A stretch of DNA of 64,000 nt, from the NCBI GenBank assembly GCA_954871275.1, contig OX940975.1:28264729-28328728 (forward strand). Direction: 5' to 3'. This stretch comes from Leptopterna dolabrata (lineage: Eukaryota; Arthropoda; Insecta; Hemiptera; Miridae). Positions 1 through 11,329 of this stretch are shown here, in pieces. Made by a program: the position numbers and the translations under genes. The notes under the pieces were generated by a model that did no database searches, had not been told where the DNA came from, and worked only from the letters and a program-made list of their open reading frames with translations. How positions within the stretch are numbered: position 1 is the stretch's first letter; each line of letters opens with the position of its first letter.

Positions 1-430
1 GTTGCCCGTCAAACAGCGTTGGAAGAAATTCCGAGGTGGGGGAAGGAACGGGTTTCTAAGCAAACACCCAGAGAAACAGAGTAAGAAGGAACAGGTTTCG
101 ATACGCACATCCACTGGCGAGCATGCTTGGTGGGCAAAATGGATATCAACCTTTTTGCGGTTGAGGAGGTTTTCTTGGCGGGTAAATTTTTACAACAGGG
201 TTCTTTTTGGGGGATATTACATCTTTTTGCATTGATATTTTTATGGGTATTTCGAACGATCCAATGAAGTTCAGTTAAAAGAATTATTCGGTTAATAGTA
301 ACAGTTTTTCCCCAGTGAACATTATTCCCTGTCAAATTGTTTTCCCAGAACAAATTTGTTTCCCAGTACAGTTTTTTTTCCAGTAGCAATCTTTCCCAGT
401 GAAAGCGTTGCCCAGAGAACATTTTTCGTT
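1..430. repeat. degenerate minisatellite around TTCCCAGT
   Basis: Between about 300 and 425 short imperfect units centred on TTCCCAGT / TTCCCAGAACAA recur every 15-25 bases (near 310, 343, 358, 388, 405). The 137-codon minus-strand open frame over it reads as a low-complexity Trp/Asn-rich string, an effect of the repeat and not a gene. Nothing else is recognised in this stretch. Confidence 0.45.
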
Positions 431-2670
431 CAGTTTTCTTTGAAATTTTTTCAAATTTATTACAAAAATATTTTCAATGCTTTGATAATCGAACAAATCT
501 ATTAAATTTTTTCAAATTTGTGTTCAACCTTTTTAAAAAGTTTGGCAGAAAATAATAATAAGCATAAGTTACACTAAACGTTAAAAAAATAATAGTAAAT
601 AAAATAATAAAAATTATTTGCCATAATTTGCAGCGTTTTCAATTATAACAGTTCGAACCGATCGAGCTTAGATTTTTACCACTCCCTCAGGGAGCATCAG
701 TGAACAAGTGTTCCAAATTTGAGCTCTTAAAACTCTCTCTAACGTACTCCCACAAACTACCCCTCTCCCAATAGGGATGAAAATGAAGGGGTGGGGGGGG
801 GGGTTTGCACAAAAGGCAGTTCTTGAAGCGTAGAATCTGTTTCCTAAATTTCAGCTCGATCCGGTGTGTTTGTGATGTTGTAGCCCTGTCAAAGAGGAAA
901 GAAAACGACAACGTGAAGAACAAGAATACAAAACAGGAAGGAGAAAAACTTGAAAAATGGTGATTTTTCAAACTTTCATAAATCCGGACCTGACGGTCCC
1001 GAGGGTTTAAAACTGGTGCACGTCCTCAGGGCCTCCTCGAGAATGGGTGTACGAAAAACCACACCGGTGACTCCCAGGGGAGCGAGTTCCTGGGGGGTTA
1101 AAACCCCTACTTGTTCTGTCATGTTTTTCGGTTTTCTTGGCGGGCGGGACAATTTAGCAAAACAAATTTTCGAACTGATCCTTTCGTTACCTGAGCACAT
1201 TCAGGTAGTCGGAACATTTTAGCAAAATTTTGGAATTTTATGTGCCAGACAGTTTTTGTTAAATTCATGTTGGTACAAAAGTATTGGACCAATAGCTCGA
1301 TTTTCACTGAAAATTCACTTTAAAAAAACGTCCTGTAGGAAGTACAACGGAGAGGAGGGGGGTTCCGACTTAGCTTTATGAGGAAAGTGTTTTACAAGCA
1401 TTTGAGCAGGGCCCAATGAGCTGGCAGAAGGCAGGAAAAGTGAAAATCTTTGTAGGTTTATCGGTATTATAGTCTGCAGTTCAAGAAAATTTGTGTGGCA
1501 ATTTTTATTGATCAAATTCTGTAAAGGCTTGAAATATGCATAATTATGATGCGAAAATATAGAACTGACCAACCAGAGTAATAATCCCCTGTCACTGGCA
1601 TATTTACGAACTCATCGATCAACTGAGAGGAGAGACTGGACTAGTGGTTGGTTGAAATGGGTCCTTGTCACAGATACGCTTAACAACGACAAGCTGGACG
1701 AAGCTACTGATTCTGACTCCTTCAATTCCAGCCCCAGGTTACATCCGATCCGACGATCGATCTAACTTTAGCTGCTCCCAATCAACAACTACTGCATATA
1801 CCAGGAGTATACCAGGTGGTAACGAACTAGGTACTCACTCCTTGGAACTGATAAGTTTCTGAGTATCTGATAGTTTAAATATTTTATGGAGTTGATCGCT
1901 CGTTGAATGGGTTGAGTGAATGTTTGGTCAACTATGATGGAAAGTAACTGTGACTGGTGGGTAAATGGATATGACGCTAGCCTCCCTACTTCGTTTCTCC
2001 TACCCTCCACTACACAAGCTGTGGAATGAAGCCACGTCACAAACAACTATGATAGTTATCTAAATCCTGCAACTACACAAACATGCTTGTATTTATTCCA
2101 TTGACAGCTACCCAATGAGGCCATTGGTTTTGTCGAATTCCGGTGAAATTGAATGGAAAACTAAGAAGTGGGCGAGAGCTCCATTCATCCCTCCTTCTTG
2201 AAGTTAATCTGGACCATTAGGAGATTGAGCGATTAAAAAAAAAACTTCCTTTAACCCTAGATGAAATGAAAAACTTCTTCATTTTCAAAGGGGAAACAGG
2301 AGGAAAAACGGATCAAAAGACTCTCCAAGGGAGAACTTGCGAGCACGAGCCGTTCCATGAACTCCTTGTAAGTTCACTCTTGTCGAGAGCGAGTTTGGAA
2401 GTGGTCGGTACAGGTCGAAATTTCATTGACTTCTTGTTTCCAATGGGTTTTCTGGGACCTAGATAACAAGTCCGAATTAGTTCTTGAGCAATGACATTGA
2501 TCGGATGGACCGAACATGGTTAAAACTCGTCCTTGTTGCTGGTGAACCGAATCGTTGAGGGGGTATTATTTGCCCATCGTTTACTCTTCCAGTCGTGTTG
2601 TTCGTTTGAGAAGGATTGTAGCGAAAAACCTGAAGTTCTCCAATTGGGCACATTGAAGTCTATAATAACT
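431..2670. other. no gene recognised
   Basis: AT-rich intergenic sequence with only short, unrelated open frames on both strands. Small landmarks are an 11-base G run at 793-803 and a perfect 9-bp stem with a 4-base loop at 950-971 (TTGAAAAAT / ATTTTTCAA). Nothing else stands out. Confidence 0.5.
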
Positions 2671-2825
2671 TGTAAATGTACTAACGAGAAATGAAGAAAC
2701 GGTTGGTCGGTTTATTAAAAGCATTGCTTAATGTTCATCTTCAAGTTGCAGAGAATAGAATACTTATATTATGGTAAAGCAACCCTGGTTAACATCAGTG
2801 GGATTGCAGGTGTGGAGTTGCCACA
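2671..2825 (-). repeat. LTR (3' copy) of a deleted LTR retrotransposon
   Basis: This segment matches 4,194-4,380 in the same orientation. Shared blocks include TGTAAATGTACTA at the start, AGTTGCAGAGAATAGAATA in the middle and AGTTGCCAC at the end. Read on the minus strand it begins TGTGGCAAC and ends CATTTACA, the TG...CA form of LTRs. A polypurine tract sits directly upstream on the minus strand, and an integrase remnant lies inside the pair, so a minus-strand 3' LTR is the best reading. It is shorter (155 bp) than the partner copy (187 bp) because of small deletions. Confidence 0.6.
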
Positions 2826-2840
2826 TTTTCCCCTCTCCAA
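2826..2840 (-). other. polypurine tract
   Basis: On the minus strand the run GGAGAGGGGAAAA directly precedes the LTR start TGTGGCAAC. This is the expected site for plus-strand priming in an LTR retrotransposon and sets the orientation of the element. Confidence 0.55.
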
Positions 2841-3136
2841 TAAATAAAGTTCGTCGAACAAAATCTCTAGAACAAGAAGGCTGATTACAAGTTCTCTCAC
2901 ACTCTCGAGGGCGCAGATGATCAGCATGAAGTCGAATGTTCTCTAGTTCATCAGTAGTAGCACCTCGGTAGGAGAGATCACCCGTTTTTTATTGAACAAC
3001 TGCAGGTTTCCATCAATGTCATTTTTCCCTTAGAACCAAACCGGCTGATCTTCGAACTGGCGATCTGATAATCCTTTTTCATGATGGAACTTCATCTTCA
3101 GTGCTTTCCTGTCTGCATATGTTCCACGATATGGTC

Positions 3137-3373
3137 CTAAACGGAGGTACGACGGTGACGGCCTAGGAACATCTCACTAGGAGTACGACCCGTTGAGGAA
3201 TGAATACTACTGCTGTATACAGAGAGCATTCTGGATCGGTGTTCTGGATCAGAAACTTGGTCGCCTATTTTTCGTGTCTGTCTGGTATCATGTACTACTA
3301 TGACAGAGTTACCTTTATTGGTGCACACTGAACAAGTGTCCCAATTTCCCATTAGTGTGCAAATCCACACCAC
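3137..3373 (-). pseudogene. integrase C-terminal fragment, LTR retrotransposon
   Basis: The 78-codon minus-strand frame contains YSSSIHSSTGRTPSEMFLGR at about residues 53-72. This is the conserved end of the retroviral-type integrase core in Ty3/gypsy-like polyproteins, where the usual form is close to YN-x-x-HSSTGxTPxELxFGR. The upstream half of the frame is not clearly integrase, and the catalytic D,D,E region, reverse transcriptase and gag are absent, so most of the internal region is deleted. The fragment lies between two LTR-like repeats and points the same way as the polypurine tract. Family beyond 'gypsy-like' is an inference from one motif. Confidence 0.6.
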
Positions 3374-4165
3374 ACCACACTGTTTGGATCATACTGCGGA
3401 GTTTTAGGTTTTGAACCTGATTTTGATGTTTATAGACGGTTAATAGACGTGATGTCTTCACTATTCAGAGATTTTTGTTATTATACCTTTACATATAACA
3501 TATGTAAAATGTTAGTTTGCCTACATTTTAGTTTGTACTCGGCATTTTCCAAAATCAAAACAAAATGTTCAAATTTCTTAACTGGCAGGGTTGATCATCT
3601 GGGAACTTGCAAAACATTTCTTGTTGTATCGAGGGGATTTCAAGGCCACACACGATCTGATATCGAAGTCGCTCCTCCAACGCACAGCCATAACGACAAG
3701 GTATTGCAATTTTACGCAACTGAGCAATGCATTATTGGTTAGTTTGATCTGTTCGTCGGACGTTCGGCTAAATAACGGCTACTAGTCAGATGACCATTGA
3801 AAAATGCCTCAATCTCCCGATACTTGGTTATGAGATGACTACCCATGTGGGATTTAAATGATCACCTACCAGGCGGTTAGGCTCACGACTTACCCATTTC
3901 AAGAGCATGGTTCTCTTGAGTGTATCGTCACCTTCTACGCCATGGAGCGACTACTCCAATTCAAAACGTTCGGTATAAACGTAACGCTGAACGTGTAACG
4001 TTGAATTTGTAAATTTAAATTGCGAAATAAGTTTTACCTTATCACTGGATTAAGGTTTCTCACCAGGCGGAAGAGCACCGACGTTCTCGTCTGGCTCACT
4101 CGAAAAATCGTGCAGATGCTCCTCTTGCTTCTTCCAAGAAGAGCCCCTTCCAGCTTTTCCTTTCA

Positions 4166-4182
4166 CCATCCTCCGTCGCCAA
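4166..4182 (-). other. probable primer binding site
   Basis: On the minus strand TTGGCGACGGAGGATGG follows the 5' LTR end after about 11 bases. A TGG-initial GC-rich block just after the LTR is the usual form of a tRNA primer site. Identification rests on position and form only. Confidence 0.4.
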
Positions 4183-4193
4183 ATATAAGAAAT

Positions 4194-4380
4194 TGTAAAT
4201 GTACTAGCTAGAAATGTAGAAACAGATAAATATGTTTATTGCTTTAAATTGGCATTGCTCAAAGTTGAAAGTTCATGATGAAGTTAAGTTGCAGAGAATA
4301 GAATAATAATATTATATGGCAAAGCGTCATGCTTGGCAACAGGTAAACGTCAATGGGGTTGCAGATATGTAGTTGCCACG
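4194..4380 (-). repeat. LTR (5' copy) of a deleted LTR retrotransposon
   Basis: Partner of the repeat at 2,671-2,825 in direct orientation, with several small indels between the two, so the insertion is old. Together they delimit a 1.7-kb element that has lost nearly all coding sequence apart from an integrase fragment. I saw no clear target-site duplication. Confidence 0.55.
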
Positions 4381-4419
4381 AAGTCCCAACGATGTAACGA
4401 TAATTAAGTAATTATGTGT

Positions 4420-5263
4420 TTTTTTTTTACAAATTATCTTTGATCATTTATAGTAACATTTAATTGTCTTGATTCACCTGATAATAATACTTCTAGTGTT
4501 ATTATACAAATTTTTGGTGACTTCAGACAATACCCAGGTCTTCAGACAATACCTTCTTTGGTCAAAATCAACTTCATATTCGGTTTTCTCGCCCTAAAAA
4601 ACATGGAAAACGATACTTCACAATCTCATGTTCACTTAAACCTCAAAAATCCCTTTGAGACCCCTATTTTTGCACCCGTTTCTCTCCCATAACACCCCTG
4701 GGTGTATTCCGAACCAGCTGCCGTGCTTCGGAGCTTAACTAGGACCCAAGTGTGTTCCCAAATGGAAACCCGAACTGTATGCGGAAGAACGACGATTTTA
4801 GACCGAAATTTAGTGTAACTTTAAGGCTTAAACTCCGTTAGAACCTCAACTTTCTAGTCTGGTCAAAATGGACTTCATATTTGGTCTTCTCGTACTAAAA
4901 AACATGGAAAACAGTACCTCACAAGCTCATGTTACTAAAACACCTAAAAACCCTATTTTTACACCCATTTTTCACTCATAACACCCCTGGGTATATTCCG
5001 ATCGGGCTGCAAAGTTTCGGGACACAATTAGGGCCCAAATGGAGCATGTGTGCGAAAAAACGATTTTTTTAGACCGAAAAGTGAAGTAGATATGCATGAT
5101 ACGGCGTACGGCATACGGTGTACGGCGTACGGTGCAACGGCGTGCGGTGGATGGACATTACATTTTTGGAATCTACGCACCTTGAAACGTAAAAGAAAAA
5201 ATTTTGAGGGGGTGTTATAATAATTTTTTTGCTGAGTGAATACATAGGTGTATTATTCACAGA
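4420..5263 (+). repeat. family A repeat, 5'-truncated
   Basis: Matches the full copy at 49,019-50,062 in the same order: the TTTAATTGTCTTGATTCACC block, two internal copies of a GGTCTTCTCG...AACATGGAAAA module (near 4,580 and 4,880), the CACCCCTGGGTxTATTCCGA block, then the CpG-rich 3' module and the terminal hairpin ending in AATAATAAACC at 5,263. The 5' end with the AACGCTGC motif is missing. No protein is encoded. Confidence 0.65.
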
Positions 5264-5399
5264 ATAATAAACCAAAAGCTTGATATCTATTCGTAGCGCT
5301 AACCCACTGCTCTTAGTGGCTCCTAATATTGGAACTGCCATTTTAAAAACATGTGAGGCTCGCTGAATTTATTGCACTCAAGAGAATGAAACCAACTAA

Positions 5400-5608
5400 A
5401 TGAGGGGTTCGCATTTATTATGATGAGTGAACAGACGAGAGCTAGCACACAACTTCAAAGTTGTCATCCTTACAGATTTTTTGCCATTTTTGTCGCCGTT
5501 CATTCTCTCCTAGATGCCAAAGAAGTTGTTAGTTGAATGGCCTCTCTTGTAAATTGGGCATCCGCCCGTGTATAAAAGATAAACAAATAAATAAATATAC
5601 GACCGCTA
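5400..5608 (+). repeat. 3' tail of a non-LTR retrotransposon
   Basis: The segment ends in TAAATTGGGCATCCGCCC followed within 20 bases by an (AATA)n tail at about 5,583-5,602. A short GC box then an A-rich simple repeat is a common 3' end for CR1/L2-like elements. Only the untranslated end appears to be present. The assignment is by form and has not been checked against a library. Confidence 0.35.
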
Positions 5609-8600
5609 GCGGGTATATTATATGATATTGTTTTTCACTCTTAACCGTCACCTGGTACACTGCATGCTGTCTCCACCCCAAAGATGACCCTGAGTATGGC
5701 TGTGTAAATATATTGCGTGGTCAAGTCTCTGCCATTTTCCTGTTGACTGTAGATGGTTGGCGAGGGGCCAGTATTCACAACTAAACCCATATTTACAAAT
5801 TTCCTCCACTATGTTTACTATTATAGTGGAGTGGATCTTAGCATGAACTCTTATAGCTACTGATAATACAGCTCACTCATCGCGAGTTCGATGGAGAGTG
5901 ATAAGAAAACGGAAACAGGACAAGAAATTAATCTCAGGTGGTAGAGGATGATGTGATGATAGCTGTTACTCCTACTATTTCCTGCTCCACTTCACGCCTT
6001 CCGTAGTTACTGCCGACCGTGAAATACAATTAAGATTCTTCCGCGTGTCTACATGTTGGCCGTAGGGCATCAATCATCAGGAAGCGTTAGAAGGGCGTAA
6101 GAAGCCAAGGCACCTAAAAGTCTACCCTCCCCAACTGCTCCTTTATCCCACCAGTTGCCCGGCCTTTTCCGTAACACGGTTAGCAAACTTATACCCATCG
6201 CTTATAACATGATGAATACCCTGTCTTCCCTTCAAAGTTAGAAGGAAAAGGGAAGATTTTCTTCCGCGCTTTCCATCTCATTAGTGAGAAACAGCGAGGT
6301 TCGTGCGAAGGCGGCGATAGCGCTGCTTCTAAATAGTAGTATTATAATAGCCAGTGATAACCTTATATGAACGAATGGCTGTTGTCCCCCTAAAGCTAAG
6401 CCAGGGCCGTAGGTTGCTAAAAACTGCCACAAACTCTTTTTCGGTCGACTATTTCTTTAGATTAAAAATTAGCGGGAAATCCCATCGATTGGCCCACCGT
6501 TCCGTTCAGGCAACGTTGTGGTCTTGCGGTGAGGTTCTGATTCACCCCATCGCAGAGATTGTCATCCCGATTCATCTAAGCGCATCGTAAAACTAAATTT
6601 TTTTCTGAAGACATCTAGAACGTATTCTCTTTGCTGGGAAGCCAGTGAACCATAATCCGGACACTTTCCTTTTTGATGTGAGCGAGAGATACCTGGCCAC
6701 CTCTGAGAGAACTCATTTCCAGGTACATAATGGGTCTTATGTATTTTATATATTCCTCTATACATTTACCCTCTATCTCTATCTTCATCATTTCCATGGC
6801 GGCAGCGACTGGCCGAAATAAACATCCCCCAAGTATTTGGCCGTTGTTTAATAATTTTGATACGCTTAGGTCCAATACAGCGAAGATATTATTGTTAGCC
6901 AGGTCACGTCCCGACGATTCATTTAGCCTGCTCAGCTGTATTCCAATTATTATATTGTTTCATTCCCCAGGTTTCCGGCAAATCACAATGACAATTAGCC
7001 TGCTAACGCCTCCAGGTGCCCACTAGTTGTTTGCGAAACGGTTGGCTCGTATAAGTTCGAGAAGGCGGGGCCATTATAAATTTACTCAACGACAGTAGCA
7101 ACTTCTCGCAGCTGTTTCACGAAGGTGTAATCTCGAGTTCAGTTCGGCCCAAACTCTCCCTGATATTTGGAGAAACACCTTCAGTTCAGGGGCCTAATGC
7201 TGTCTCATCTCCACTATTCCGCGGTCCCTCCCAATTGTAATCATCTCCCCTCAGGTTCTTGCTAGTCTTCCATGAAGCCATCGCCAGGATTAAATTAATA
7301 CCACAACTCCATTTACCACATAGATCAATCGGACATTTTCATCGATCAGATTATCTTCTATAGTTGTTGAATTTTGTTTGCCTAAACTTAACAGCATTCC
7401 TATCATTGGATTTTCTTTCGTCATGAAAACTGTAGGAATGTCTTAGTTATGTAAGACACTCTGGACAGACATTCATTGTGGTAAGACAATCATGTAAGAC
7501 ATTCTGGAAGTAAGGTAAACAGCCTTCCAGACTGGGGTTTTACCTCCGACTTTGTTAGCGGCTGGCGTCTTGGACCCAATCTTGTCAGGACTATTTATTT
7601 TACTGTGTTCATTTTTCTCGAATTGCTCCCATAGCCTCACCGCCCTTGGTTGGAGTGAGAGACCACTGCAGTTCGAACGGACGAACTCAGAAACCATTCC
7701 ATTCTCGTCATACGTTGAAAATATCATGTTCCAGAAACTCACTATTCATGTTCCCTGAATATGCTGGGATTCGGAGTATAGGTGCCGGTTAGACCTTAGA
7801 AGGCTGCCCATAAGTTTCGTACAAATCGGACGGTAACTTTTGTCCGTCCTTGAATGAGTGTGTATGAATAGAAATCAGCCTTCTAATTACCCCAATTGTT
7901 ATATATATCTATAAAACTATTACATTTACGATCATGTTATGGACTTTAAAAAGTTATTTTAACACCTTAGTGACCATTTCAAACATCTTGGAACACGTAT
8001 TTACCCTTATGTTTCAACGATAAAGGTCAACTTATGTTTCAACGATAAAGGTCAACTAAGTTACAGCGAATAGAAACTCCTCTTATAAATTGCAGCTTTG
8101 CAGTCATATTACGGTGGTGCATAATTGAAACACTAACTCGAGGCGTGGGAACGGATAAGCGGTTCTTCACGGAGGAGGGATAAAACGGCTGTCAAGGAAG
8201 AAGAACTGTGGAGGATGGTGAGAGGGTGGTGGGTGCGCCCGCAAGGAAGCTGCAGTGTGGTACAGAGGTGGGCTCGAAAGGGGTTTGTTAACAAATTCCA
8301 TTAGTTGATCCTCATGGTAAATCCCTCTTCCAGGCTTTTAGGCTTTCAAGTCCGTCGCTCAAGTTTCACGAGTTTGCCTCTTCCCGAGAGTCTGGGCGTC
8401 TCCTGTAAACCACCTCGAGGGGGAACGGCAGATGAGCGTATGGGCGGACGCGTCAAGAACATTTAGGCCTATTTTCAACCCGCACCCCTCACTGACAGAA
8501 CGGTTGCCAAACTACGAGGATGACGATGTGGGAGTGAAAGCAGTTGTAAACTGGCCGGGAGACATCCAACCAGAGCATATCCTACCGAACTAGGGGTATA

Positions 8601-9365
8601 TACTAAAATACACGTACCTGCCCCGAGGTTTACTGCAGTCGCTATACTCCCAACAGGCTCCTGACATTTCAGTCCGGAAGAATGTTCAGTAATTAGGACA
8701 AATACCCGTTGAATCAGGAAATGAACATAGATCATGTTAAGTTCCAGTCTTGCAGCATGAACATATAGGCAAACGTTTGAGGAACGTACCTGCTTGAACT
8801 ACCTTTTGGTTACTACATTACCGAACGTTTGCCATAGGTTTTGACCACAAAAATCAAAATTTGGATTAGTTTTAGCTACGCAAACTTTTTTTGATCTGTC
8901 TGTCAAATTATCTCGCGTTGATTTTACTACATGTATTGCATTAAAACCTCGTTATGAACTTTTTGCTCCAAAATATTGTCGGCATGGATATTTTCTCAAG
9001 TCACGGACCCATAACCTTCCACTTTTGGAGATTTCCTGCAACAATATACCGGAAAAACCTTAATTTGACCGGCTCTCAGTAAGTTTTCCAATAGTTTCCG
9101 CGCTCATGCTTCAAGCTCATTTCGTCGTTTAATTATGGATAAGAACAATTCTGCGAAATTCGGAACTTTTCATCTTGTAGGGGTGACAGTACATTGCAGG
9201 ACACACACCCACACTGTTGTAAGGTACCTATATAACTGAAATTAAGGATGGATAATTAGAATGGTGTGAATGGATACGTATCGGAAATTTTGTTTACTGC
9301 ATATGTAGGTACTAAACTTCACTAAATCCACTGAGCTAAATTTTGATCCATTGCAATGGAATATC
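5609..9365. other. no gene recognised
   Basis: Unique-looking sequence with scattered short open frames on both strands, none with a recognisable motif. The only clear structure is a 25-bp exact tandem duplication at 8,006-8,055. Confidence 0.45.
8006..8055. repeat. 25-bp exact tandem duplication
   Basis: The unit beginning CTTATGTTTCAACG occurs twice back to back with no mismatch (8,006-8,030 and 8,031-8,055), which points to a recent slippage event. Confidence 0.85.
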
Positions 9366-9368
9366 TGA

Positions 9369-10556
9369 TTTTGGTTTATTATTCTGTGAATAATACACCT
9401 ATGTAATCGCTCAGCAAAAAATTTTTATAACACCCCCTCAAAATTTTTTCTTTTCCGTTTCAAGGTACGTAGATTCCAAAAATGCAATGTCCGTCCGCCG
9501 TACGCCGTCCGCCGTATCACGTGTACGGGCTTCATTTTCGGTCTACAAAAATCGTTCTTTCGCACACATGCTCCATTTGGGCTCTAGTTGTGTCCCGAAA
9601 CTTTTCAGCCCGATCGGAATATACCCAGGGGTGTTATGAGTGAAAATGTGTATAAAAATAGGTACTTTTTGCGTTTTAGCAACATGTTGGTAACATGAGG
9701 TTTTGAGGTATCCTTTTCCATGTTTCTGGGGACGAGAAGACCGAATATGAAGTCGATTTTGACCAAAGACGCGGAAATTGAGGTTTTACCAAAGGTTCAG
9801 CTCCCAAAATGGTTTTTTTATGAGTCAAAAACCTGGAAAACTGTCTGAAATCACCATCAATGTGTATAATAACATTAGAAAATGTGTAAACATGTTAATC
9901 AAGACCATTAAATGGTACTACCAATGATCAAAGATGATCTGGAAAAAAAAGCGTACCTATTTCATGTTTTGGGGGCCAAAATTGGTGGAGATCATCATAA
10001 ATAGCTATTTCAATCATTCCACATGAAAGAAACAATAAATTTAACAGCTAACAAGAATCTCTAGAACTCCAATAGAATAATAAACCCATGTGACAAGGAC
10101 TTTGCAGCGTTTTTTGTGTTTTAATTGAGTTTTAGTAACATGAGCTTTTGAGGTACCGTTTTCCATTTTTTTGGACGAGAAGACCGAATATGAAGTCGAT
10201 TTTGACCAAAGAGTGGAAAATTGAGGTTCTGACGAAGGTTCAAGCTTCCAAAATTCATTTTTTTTTATTAGTCAAAAACCTTGGAAAACTGTCTGAAATT
10301 GCCATCAATTTCTATAATAACACTAGAAAAAGTGTCAACAGGTAAATCAAGACAATTAAACGGCACTATCAATGATCAAAGATAATGGGAAAAAAAAGTG
10401 ATTTGTGTTTTGGGGGGCCAAAATTGGTGGAAACCATCACAAATAGCTATTTAAATTACGGCGCATGGAAGAAACAATAAAGGGATAGCCAACATTTCTG
10501 TAGGTATGTCCAGGAGAATAATAAACCCATGTGACAAGGACTTTGCAGCGTTTTTT
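9369..10556 (-). repeat. family A repeat with internal tandem duplication
   Basis: Minus-strand copy of the family seen complete at 49,019-50,062. Reading from low coordinates it has the terminal hairpin (TTTGGTTTATTATTCTGTG), the CpG-rich 3' module (9,480-9,535), the CAGGGGTGTTATGAGTG block and the end AATAATAAACCCATGTG...GCAGCGTTTT at about 10,077-10,118. A second copy of the last 430-450 bases follows directly (10,119-10,556) with the same end motif. The short open frames here are not genes. Confidence 0.7.
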
Positions 10557-10779
10557 TCGGGAATTTGCCAAGCTTACTAAAAACTTGTCTATTACCACAA
10601 GGAGTTGAACACTGTTATAAGTTTGGGTGATCAAACCATTGTCAGTAACAAACATGATTTTTTCGTTTTTCATTAAGTACCGATTTCTTTAGGTATACAA
10701 ATATATCTAGAAACCACAGACATAAATAATATGAAATGTACCTAGCGTAATACGTATATTCCCGATTGTTAGCGCGTCC

Positions 10780-11316
10780 CTAGTGATGATATTTGGGCTA
10801 AATGTATACAATTTCATTCACCCTGCTGTTGGAAAAGCCTGTCGGTGCAAACTTCTGAGCCTACTGTGAAATACGGCTGGACGTGCAATGCTCCGGGTGG
10901 TCTTAAAAAACTCCCAAGTTCGAGAACTATTTAAAACCGTAAATAAATTCGAGATAACGGCGTCCTGGAGATTTCAACCCCTATCTTTCAACCCTTAGCG
11001 ATGACTGACATTAACGCCGAGCTTCAAGGACCATCTAGACCCCAAGTGGGACCTATAAACCGAATTTCGTCAATTTTGGCTCATGGTAACTAAGAAAAAC
11101 CGGGACCTACTCACACCAAATTTCAATAATTTTGGTTCATGTTAACTACGAAAAGTGCAAAGTACGGCGCACGGCGGACGGACAGAAAATTTTTATTGCA
11201 TTTTCGGATTCTACATACCTTGAAACGGAAACCATCAGATTTTGAGGGGGGTTACAAATTTTTTTTTTTCATGCTCGATTCTAAAGGTTCATTATTGAAA
11301 ATAATAAACCAAAAAG
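10780..11316 (+). repeat. family B repeat, 3' part
   Basis: Begins with the CGCGTCCCTAGTGATGATAT block and runs through AACGCCGAGCTTCAAGGACC and the CpG-rich module near 11,165-11,190, to a terminal hairpin GGTTCATTATTGAAAATAAT ending near 11,316. The same order of blocks is found at 18,820-19,316, inverted at 15,898-16,400, and at several other places. Confidence 0.7.
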
Positions 11317-11329
11317 AAATTTCAACCCC

